Source: a virus. Taken from it: a stretch of 47,095 nt of DNA. Below, piece by piece: positions 24,938-30,714 of the stretch; the stretch's first letter is position 1; the number at the start of each line of letters is the position of its first letter. Position numbers and translations under genes: made by a program. Below the pieces are notes generated by a model that ran no database searches, was not told where the DNA came from, and saw only the letters and a list, made by a program, of their open reading frames with translations. The stretch covers positions 1-47,095 of the IMG/VR virus record IMGVR_UViG_3300038629_000541, one strand, 5' to 3'.

Positions 24938-25165
24938 ATGTATGATAATTCAATAAATTTAATGTGTCTAAAATGTGTTAAAAATAATCCTAAGATACCC
25001 TCTGATCCCCTTAATTTAGTACATATACCCCCATCACCTTATAAACTATGTCCAAAGTGTAAAGCAAGAATTTCAAATTATAGATATTTTAGTACTCATG
25101 AATTAGAACGATTAGAAATAGATGGAGGTGTTGATAATAAAAGAATAGAAAAATATAGAAGTTAA
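24938..25165 (+). CDS. Small zinc-ribbon protein, 75 aa
   Basis: Two CxxC knuckles, LMCLKCVKN (about 8-16) and LCPKCKARI (about 38-46), make a four-Cys zinc ribbon. The rest is charged. I take the ATG at 24938 because GGGAGGGG lies upstream and it follows the radical SAM stop by 13 bases. Such ribbons bind nucleic acid or proteins. Here it may serve the radical SAM enzyme, but that is inference from position. Confidence 0.75.
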   Translation: MYDNSINLMCLKCVKNNPKIPSDPLNLVHIPPSPYKLCPKCKARISNYRYFSTHELERLEIDGGVDNKRIEKYRS

Positions 25166-25175
25166 AGAGGTTATT

Positions 25176-25730
25176 ATGAGAATAAAGTTTGACTTTGTAA
25201 CCAACTCAAGTTCATCATCATTTATGGTTGGTTGGCCAAATAAAATAATGTATTTAACAGATGTTTTAAAATATATTCACGATAAAAGTAAAGCAAAACA
25301 AGTTTTTAAAGATGCAAAAAATAATCAACATATTATTCAACTTGATCCAAACGATAAAAATCTTATTGAAGATCTTGCTCAACATATAACAGTAGGATCC
25401 ATGGAACATCTTTGTAGTCAACCAAAGTATAGAAAATATTGGAAGGAGAAACTTCATTATAGAAAGTATGAACTCGACTTTAAAGAAAGACATAATATTA
25501 CAGAAGAAGATCTTAATAAAAACTATTACTATAGACATCTACTTTATGAAGAACGTGAAATTTATACATTGACATTGGCAAGACAAATAGCAAGAGATTT
25601 TTGTGAGCAAAATAAATTCTACTATTTATACAAATTTGAATATGGAGATAATGAAGGTGATTTCTTTTCAGATATGGAACACGGAAATACCTTTTCACTT
25701 CTCCCCCATATTAAAATTAATAAACACTAA
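25176..25730 (+). CDS. NSSSSSF-motif protein of unknown function, 184 aa
   Basis: The N-terminus MRIKFDFVTNSSSSSFMV carries a Phe-Val-x-Asn-Ser5-Phe signature that recurs at the very start of uncharacterised bacterial and phage proteins. I know no function for it. The body is helical and rich in Tyr, Lys and His, and the end GDNEGDFFSDMEHGNTF is acidic with His. The motif sits exactly at the start, which could make it a leader or recognition tag. Being ten bases downstream of the zinc ribbon and close to a SPASM-type radical SAM enzyme, it is a candidate substrate. Confidence 0.75.
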   Translation: MRIKFDFVTNSSSSSFMVGWPNKIMYLTDVLKYIHDKSKAKQVFKDAKNNQHIIQLDPNDKNLIEDLAQHITVGSMEHLCSQPKYRKYWKEKLHYRKYELDFKERHNITEEDLNKNYYYRHLLYEEREIYTLTLARQIARDFCEQNKFYYLYKFEYGDNEGDFFSDMEHGNTFSLLPHIKINKH

Positions 25731-25751
25731 AAGGAGTTATTTTCAATTACT

Positions 25752-26264
25752 ATGGGAATACAAATTACTGATGTGATAGCAGTACCGGAAGACTTTATTA
25801 TTGAAGAGTATATGGGTATGAGAGAAAGAATGGGATTTTTTAAATATCCTGATTATATTACGCTCGCCTTAATTGGTAAAACCAATGCGGTTATTAAGAC
25901 AACAGGTTTTCTTAAAGTTAGTTTATTATCACATGCTCAAAATCATATGCAGGAAAGACAAGCAATAGCATCAGCTGCTGCATACTTAATGTGTCTAGAC
26001 GAGTTGGGATTAATAGTTACCTCATTTAAAAAGTTCAGTTTTAAAGAGTTATTATGGAGTGGCAATAAGGAAGAAGCATTTGATGTATTTATGAAAGAAG
26101 TTGTACAAGAATCATCTGGCATGGCAGTTCATATGGTTAATATTTTTCCCTTAATTCAGAATAGTAAATTTTATTTAGAAAGTGCTATTCAAAATCTTTT
26201 GAGACTAGATGAACTAGAATTGGATAGACAAGAAACTCTAGCATCAATAGATCGAATTGATTAA
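25752..26264 (+). CDS. Hypothetical protein, 170 aa, last gene of the island
   Basis: A helical, soluble protein with no recognisable motif. The central stretch ERQAIASAAAYLMCLDELGL is an amphipathic helix. AAAGGAG lies 15 bases before the ATG, longer than usual. No alternative start fits better, so initiation may be weak. A strong two-way terminator follows. Confidence 0.7.
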   Translation: MGIQITDVIAVPEDFIIEEYMGMRERMGFFKYPDYITLALIGKTNAVIKTTGFLKVSLLSHAQNHMQERQAIASAAAYLMCLDELGLIVTSFKKFSFKELLWSGNKEEAFDVFMKEVVQESSGMAVHMVNIFPLIQNSKFYLESAIQNLLRLDELELDRQETLASIDRID

Positions 26265-26274
26265 ACTACCAACG

Positions 26275-26320
26275 AAAAAAAGACCGACTAACAATTGATT
26301 AATTAGTCGGTCTTTTTTTT
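26275..26320. terminator. Bidirectional intrinsic terminator between the radical SAM island and the sheath gene
   Basis: AAAAAAAGACCGACTAA (26275-26291) pairs with TTAGTCGGTCTTTTTTTT (26303-26320) around an 11-base loop. The T-run on + and the A-run that becomes T on - let it stop both the + island and the - strand sheath transcript, whose gene ends ten bases further on. Confidence 0.93.
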
Positions 26321-26329
26321 GTCTAAATT

Positions 26330-28324
26330 TTATATAATAAAAAAGTTCAACTCAATTTTCTCAACCACTCTGGTTGGTTGCAGAATGATATTAACATGGA
26401 AGGTCTTTGTTTTCTTCTCATAATCGGTTGCACCAACCTCAATAGAATAAGAATCAAGACCTCTTTTGTTCTTAATAACTTCCAAGAACTCTGTTATTGC
26501 TCCACCTACTTCACCCCATGTAATAGGATCGTTTTGTTCAAAGATAAAGAAACGACAGAATTGTTCAAGAGCTCTCTTACAATACAGAACAAGTCTTACA
26601 ATATTAACATCCTGTAATGCACTCGCTTTAGCTTGAGATGTCAATTGTCCCCAAACGACATAACCAGCTGAAAATTGAACAATTGGATTTAGTTGTTTTA
26701 GATACATCTGATCTCTTTGCCCAAGTCTTGGATTATATCTAAGCTCTTTAATACTATCAATTGCACCTCTAGTGAATCCAGCTGCTGCAAACCAAAGTTC
26801 AGCAATATTATCATTTCTTGGTAGCAGGTATGCCATATGATACATTGGAGAGAACCAAATATCTTGACCTGTAAATGGATCAGAAACTTTATTGTATGAT
26901 TCATATAATGAAACATAATAGTTATTAAATGGATGACTTTCTGTACGTGTTGCCAACGCAGTAGTCACTGATACATTATCACCATTATCAAGAACTCCAA
27001 TACAATCCTTTCTGGTTGTACAAAGTGTACTGATAGCTGTTTTTGTATCTGATGGATAACCAGCATCAAATACAATTGAAAAATAAATGTTCTCAGTATC
27101 CAATACTTCATCTACATAATTTCCAGTATTCGGATTTGTTAAAACACCTGTATATCCTTGTTCAAGTAGAGTTGGTGCTGAATATAGAGCATTAGGTCCT
27201 GAATCATCAGTATTAAGAGCACCATCTATCCACAGTGATCCTTCAGTTCCTTTTCTTAAAGGAACTGGTTCAGATGAACTAAATGCATCAGCAACATTTA
27301 TATATGACTGTCTAACTGTATATGTAACTGTGGAATTAACATCAAATGCTGCTATTTCTTCTGATGTACCATTCCATGACTGTGTAGTAAGACTTCTTTC
27401 TTTAAATACACTGATGGTTTCATTATCGACTCCTGATGAAGCTCCTAACCAACCCCAGATTTCATTTCCTCTACCATCTTTAGCAACTACAACATAATCT
27501 GCTGGAGATGCTGCTGATTCCCAGTCAGAGAAATCTTGTTTAACATCAGTGATAGTTGCTGCAGCAGTAGTATCGACAACAGTTGTAGTTCCAATTTCTT
27601 TATCATACTCTTTAACTGCTAATTCATAACCACTTGTATAATCACCACTTGCAAGTTCCATATCTGCTCTTAAAACAGATGAATATGTTTCAAGAATTGA
27701 TCCAATAAAAATAGACTCACCAGCTGAATCAACAGCTTTAGGTTCAAAAGAAACTTCAAATGATTCAATAATAACATCATCATCATCCGATTGTTTCTCA
27801 TATACATCTAGAACATAAACCCCAGTAAGTGTTGGATTGGAATGCTCTGTAAGTCTTATTCCAAGAGCGTTATAATAATCTCCTCTTCCAATTGGTCTAA
27901 GAAATGCAACTGGTTTAGTATCTCCAACTGCTGCTAGATTTGTTGTAACTTCTGCTATAGAATTTAAACTATCAACATACGTAATTGAAATTGAAGAAGT
28001 TCCATCAGTATTTAATGAACTATCAATTCTAAAGTTAGCATATTGTGCATCATCTGGTAATAGACGAATCCAAAATAATGCACCCGATTCACCTAAGTAA
28101 TTGTACGCTACATATGGACCTTGTCCATAACTCTTTCCAAAATCGGTAATTTTAGGTTCACCAAATTCAGAAATCAATTCTGCTCTTGAACCCAAAAATA
28201 TCAATTCGTTATCTCTTCCCTTATGTGTAAAACCGCAAAGAAAACCAATGGTTGACGGTACAGCTTGCACATAAGCAGAGAGATCAATAATTTTGGTGTA
28301 TACACCCGGAGAAACATTAGCCAT
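26330..28324 (-). CDS. Tail sheath protein, 664 aa
   Basis: The N-terminus MANVSPGVYTKIIDLS is typical of contractile sheath proteins ('P-G-V-Y-x-x-E/I-x-D'), followed by the PSTIGFLCGFTHKG strand region. The C-terminal domain has YKRALEQFCRFFIFE-type helices and WGEVGGAITEFLEVIKNKRG, then the typical FHVNIILQPTRVVEKIEL strand that inserts into the neighbouring subunit. The large middle (about 150-360) is a beta-rich insertion, so it is T4 gp18-sized. The ribosome site GGAGGTTAT is strong. Upstream (28325-28429) there is only a degenerate AGATCTATTATAAAA string, so it is probably fed by the promoter at 29126. Confidence 0.93.
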   Translation of the reverse strand: MANVSPGVYTKIIDLSAYVQAVPSTIGFLCGFTHKGRDNELIFLGSRAELISEFGEPKITDFGKSYGQGPYVAYNYLGESGALFWIRLLPDDAQYANFRIDSSLNTDGTSSISITYVDSLNSIAEVTTNLAAVGDTKPVAFLRPIGRGDYYNALGIRLTEHSNPTLTGVYVLDVYEKQSDDDDVIIESFEVSFEPKAVDSAGESIFIGSILETYSSVLRADMELASGDYTSGYELAVKEYDKEIGTTTVVDTTAAATITDVKQDFSDWESAASPADYVVVAKDGRGNEIWGWLGASSGVDNETISVFKERSLTTQSWNGTSEEIAAFDVNSTVTYTVRQSYINVADAFSSSEPVPLRKGTEGSLWIDGALNTDDSGPNALYSAPTLLEQGYTGVLTNPNTGNYVDEVLDTENIYFSIVFDAGYPSDTKTAISTLCTTRKDCIGVLDNGDNVSVTTALATRTESHPFNNYYVSLYESYNKVSDPFTGQDIWFSPMYHMAYLLPRNDNIAELWFAAAGFTRGAIDSIKELRYNPRLGQRDQMYLKQLNPIVQFSAGYVVWGQLTSQAKASALQDVNIVRLVLYCKRALEQFCRFFIFEQNDPITWGEVGGAITEFLEVIKNKRGLDSYSIEVGATDYEKKTKTFHVNIILQPTRVVEKIELNFFII

Positions 28325-28429
28325 TTTTTATAACCTCCATAATAAATTTTTTATAATAGATCTAATTTATATTTTTCCTTTCTCTCCAGGTCTAAGTTTA
28401 AAACTCCTTTTAAAATTTTCTAATATCCT

Positions 28430-29092
28430 TTAGACGTAAAGGTACCACACAAAGACTAGTCTTCTATCTGAAGTCTTTACAATTGATGAGAAGGTAACCC
28501 TTGCAAATAAGAAAAAGTCACCTGACCAACCTCCTGCATTTGAAGTTGCAGTAAATAAACCTGCCTCACTTATTTGCTTACCGTTTGCATCATCAACTCC
28601 GATAGTAACTGTAATTTTTAGAATTAACCATTTATCATCATTTAATGGATCCCTTTCAAATTCAATCTGATCAAATGGATGTTTAAATCCACTATCTGCT
28701 GCAGTTGAATCATCTGTATTAATTTCTACAGCTGAATTAAGATCAGTATTAATTAATGTTGGTGGTACAGGATCTAAAGGATCAGCTGGTAAGACTCCGC
28801 CATTACCTAAACCAAACCAGCTAAGAAAATGATCTTTTGCGTTCGGAGCATTTGAACTTGATGAATTATTTTGTCTAACTAACATTTGAGCAAGCGCTTC
28901 TCTTCCGTTATAAACAACTAAATTGTTCTTTCTAACAAGTTGTTTTTTTCCATTTTCATCTACTTCAAAGATATGAACCACACCTAGTGGTCTTCTACTA
29001 ACACTCATATCTCTGTTAAAAGAATCTCCTAAACATTCTTCACCATAATGATCATGGATCTGAACCTCAGTTGTTTTTATCTTATTTTCCAT
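28430..29092 (-). CDS. Virion-like protein, possible tail or head accessory, 220 aa
   Basis: The beta-rich C-terminal half (ISEAGLFTATSN, FARVTFSSIVKTSDRRLVFVWYLYV) follows the pattern of small phage virion proteins in which a 'G-L-F' turn precedes two final strands. The N-terminus contains VVYNGREALAQMLVRQ. I take the ATG at 29092: AAGGAAG lies seven bases upstream, and the longer frame starting at 29206 would run through both a promoter motif and a terminator. It is first after late promoter site 3, just before the sheath. It could be a fibre-base, whisker or neck protein. Confidence 0.75.
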   Translation of the reverse strand: MENKIKTTEVQIHDHYGEECLGDSFNRDMSVSRRPLGVVHIFEVDENGKKQLVRKNNLVVYNGREALAQMLVRQNNSSSSNAPNAKDHFLSWFGLGNGGVLPADPLDPVPPTLINTDLNSAVEINTDDSTAADSGFKHPFDQIEFERDPLNDDKWLILKITVTIGVDDANGKQISEAGLFTATSNAGGWSGDFFLFARVTFSSIVKTSDRRLVFVWYLYV

Positions 29093-29125
29093 AGTATTCT
29101 TCCTTCTAATGTAATAGCGGATAAA

Positions 29126-29145
29126 GTTTATATTTTGTTCTAAAA
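29126..29145 (-). promoter_or_regulatory. Putative phage late promoter motif (site 3), minus strand
   Basis: On the minus strand it reads TTTTTAGAACAAAATATAAA, about 35-50 bases before the ATG at 29092 and downstream of a terminator hairpin. It would drive the virion-like gene and the sheath gene. Confidence 0.65.
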
Positions 29146-29174
29146 ACCTTTTGAGATTAGATACTTGAAACGAA

Positions 29175-29236
29175 AAAATAGGGGGTGCAGGGACATAGAG
29201 CATCATTTTATCTATATCAAATTAAACTGCACCCCC
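29175..29236 (-). terminator. Terminator-like hairpin after the zinc-ribbon virion protein
   Basis: GGGGGTGCAG (29181-29190) and CTGCACCCCC (29227-29236) are perfectly complementary with a 36-base AT-rich loop. On the minus strand TATTTTTTCG follows the stem, as in an intrinsic terminator. The stem is GC-rich in an AT-rich setting. The loop is longer than usual. Confidence 0.65.
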
Positions 29237-29256
29237 AGGCCCGCCCAATGGCCACT

Positions 29257-30081
29257 CTATTCTAGAAATGTTGCACATCCAGAACAAAATTTAGCTGAAG
29301 ATTTTGATTTCTTTCCACAAGTAGGACAGGTAATTTTATTCTTAACAGATAATGAACTTTTTATCTTTACACCGCTTTCTGTTAAACCACAAAGTTTAAT
29401 AATTATAACTTTTGAATCTTCTAAAGGACCCATTGAAGCATAGTTAAAAGCTTGATTAATCTGGGAACCTTTTACAGTAATTCCTTCATCCTGTGCAGGA
29501 GTCACTCCAAGATTTTCAACACTACAATTATATGAAGAAACTGGTTCGCCAAAACTTGCAATTCCTCTTCCTCTAATTACATCTCTATCATCTCCACTAT
29601 CTCCACTATCTCCACTATTACTATAAGTCCAATCTGCATCACTTCCATAATGATCATATCTAAATGGTGGATTATAATGATGATGGTGATGAACTTCATC
29701 AATAGTTTTAGTAATCCAAGGTTCTTTAGATGGTCTCTCAAATGCAAATTCAACTCTTACAACACCATCTTCAATCTTATCACCACGATGCTCTTGTATC
29801 TGTTTTGTTTTCTGAATGAATCTAAATCTGTTTCTAGCTGTTGCTCCTTTTAAGAAACCCATCAATTCAGATGTTTCATTTGCACCAATAATTAAACTAT
29901 GTCCATCTAAAACATCCTGTCCATCAATATCAATATTAAGCGATGCTCTTTGAGTATTCAAATTCTTTAATAGTAATGAATACTCTGACTTAAAGGGTAG
30001 ATAAACAGTATCATCCTTTACTCGAAGAATTTTACCACCACATTTGATTTCTGCAACGAAGCGATCTTTGTAAGTCATCAT
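29257..30081 (-). CDS. Virion-like protein with C-terminal zinc ribbon and internal His5 and GDS repeats, 274 aa
   Basis: Residues about 1-120 look like a phage beta-sandwich domain (YLPFKSEYSLLLKNLN, then LNIDIDGQDVLDG and VVRVEFAFER). A flexible linker follows, with VHHHHHY (about 129-135) and a Ser-Gly-Asp run (about 155-163) encoded by three perfect 9-base repeats. The C-terminus is a four-Cys zinc ribbon: CPTCGKK and FCSGCATFLE. AGGAGG precedes the first ATG. Such domain order is unusual for a virion protein; the ribbon may anchor it or bind a partner. It is first after late promoter site 7. Confidence 0.8.
   Translation of the reverse strand: MMTYKDRFVAEIKCGGKILRVKDDTVYLPFKSEYSLLLKNLNTQRASLNIDIDGQDVLDGHSLIIGANETSELMGFLKGATARNRFRFIQKTKQIQEHRGDKIEDGVVRVEFAFERPSKEPWITKTIDEVHHHHHYNPPFRYDHYGSDADWTYSNSGDSGDSGDDRDVIRGRGIASFGEPVSSYNCSVENLGVTPAQDEGITVKGSQINQAFNYASMGPLEDSKVIIIKLCGLTESGVKIKSSLSVKNKITCPTCGKKSKSSAKFCSGCATFLE
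29591..29617 (-). repeat. Three tandem copies of a 9-base repeat (TCTCCACTA on +)
   Basis: Three perfect copies encode an in-frame Ser-Gly-Asp run in the linker of the 274-residue protein. Copy number could change by slippage without breaking the frame. Confidence 0.85.
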
Positions 30082-30153
30082 AACATCCTCCTTTTACAGG
30101 TCACTGACTAAGACCTCAGATTTATTTAAAGTCAGTTGGTATATTGGTTGGTG

Positions 30154-30174
30154 TACATATATATGTTCTAATTA
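30154..30174 (-). promoter_or_regulatory. Putative late promoter motif (site 7, divergent from the + island), minus strand
   Basis: On the minus strand it reads TAATTAGAACATATATATGT. It keeps TTAGAACA but not the AAAT that follows elsewhere, so it is the weakest of the seven. It lies about 75 bases before the ATG at 30081 and partly overlaps the opposite-strand element at 30172. Confidence 0.4.
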
Positions 30175-30194
30175 TATATATTAATAACTAATAG
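30172..30194 (+). promoter_or_regulatory. Putative second-class (early?) phage promoter, + strand, second copy
   Basis: TATATATATTAATAA (30173-30187) is the same 15-mer found at 23592, here 71 bases before the ATG of a small gene. CTAATAG follows where the other has TGAATAG. Confidence 0.55.
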
Positions 30195-30243
30195 AATTAA
30201 ACTTATATCTTTTTTAATAAGTTTCAAATTGAAAGGAAATAAA

Positions 30244-30534
30244 ATGAGCGCACAAATTAGTTTTTTAAGACTGAATAAAGAATTTAGTATAGAAGATCTT
30301 AAACAACTCGTAGATAATAAAAAATGGATTCACAAGAATCTAAATAATTTGATTATCGCATTAAAAGATCTTCAAAATTATGGTATTTGTACTCGAGATG
30401 ATGCTGGTTATAACGAGCTTTGGGAAATATTTCATGATAATAATTTAATTCTTGATACAGTACATTTGGGAGGTTGGGATAGCGCTCTAATAAATCTTAA
30501 CGCTTTAAAAGTTGATAGATCAGTTTCAGAGTGA
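30244..30534 (+). CDS. Small acidic/helical protein of unknown function, 96 aa
   Basis: AAAGGAAATAAA gives a ribosome site before the ATG at 30244. The protein is soluble and mostly helical with a central Trp/Lys pair (KKWIHKNLNNLI) and a GGWDSALINLNAL helix. It is the only sizeable gene of a + strand island inside minus-strand late genes, behind a promoter element shared with the radical SAM island. That suggests early expression and perhaps a host-takeover role. The 3' end of the gene is the left arm of the stem at 30525. Confidence 0.7.
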   Translation: MSAQISFLRLNKEFSIEDLKQLVDNKKWIHKNLNNLIIALKDLQNYGICTRDDAGYNELWEIFHDNNLILDTVHLGGWDSALINLNALKVDRSVSE

Positions 30535-30612
30535 GAGGTCTATGCTGGTGGAGCGAACGGGGTGATCATCTTCGTTGCTTATCCCAGTAAGAATGATCCC
30601 TTTCACTCTGAA
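30525..30612 (+). ncRNA. Structured RNA candidate (88 nt) after the 96-aa gene
   Basis: TTCAGAGTGA (30525-30534) pairs perfectly with TCACTCTGAA (30603-30612), and the stem extends to 14 bp with one G-U pair. The inside, about 60 bases, is visibly more GC-rich than its surroundings. It contains further complementary parts: AGCGAACG with CGTTGCT around 30557-30580, and GATCAT with ATGATC. These compete, as in a switch or pseudoknot. No tRNA fold fits. It could be a small RNA, an element regulating the mini-ORF downstream, or a transcript end. Confidence 0.4.
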
Positions 30613-30648
30613 TCAAAAAATAAATTCTATAAAAGGGGGTGAAAACTT

Positions 30649-30714
30649 ATGCCAAAGAGAGATGGTGATAGAACTTGTATCACCATCTCTTTTTTTTGGT
30701 TTATATATTCTTAA
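30649..30714 (+). CDS. Mini-ORF of 21 codons with strong ribosome site, overlapping a terminator
   Basis: GGGGGTG stands seven bases before an ATG; the 21 residues end FFWFIYS, a hydrophobic tail. Its middle coincides with the terminator stem at 30654-30697, so translation and termination must interfere. This looks like a leader peptide, or a tiny membrane peptide. It is too short to support with confidence. Confidence 0.35.
   Translation: MPKRDGDRTCITISFFWFIYS
30654..30697. terminator. Intrinsic terminator between the small + island and the long minus operon
   Basis: AAAGAGAGATGGTGATA pairs with TATCACCATCTCTTTTTTT (one G-U pair) around a seven-base loop, with a T-run on +. On the minus strand the tail is weaker (TCTCTCTTT), so it ends + transcripts well and minus transcripts less well. 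Confidence 0.88.

Noticed and set aside
28344-28367. Degenerate late promoter motif (AGATCTATTATAAAA on minus) before the sheath gene
   Set aside because: It lacks the GAACA core; too weak to list as a site.
29093-29206. Longer start for the 220-residue virion-like protein
   Set aside because: It would run through a terminator stem and a promoter motif; the ATG at 29092 has AAGGAAG upstream.
30540-30600. Possible tRNA or tmRNA-like piece (GTTCGCTCCACCA on the minus strand)
   Set aside because: No T-stem partner, no acceptor stem and no anticodon arm can be formed.
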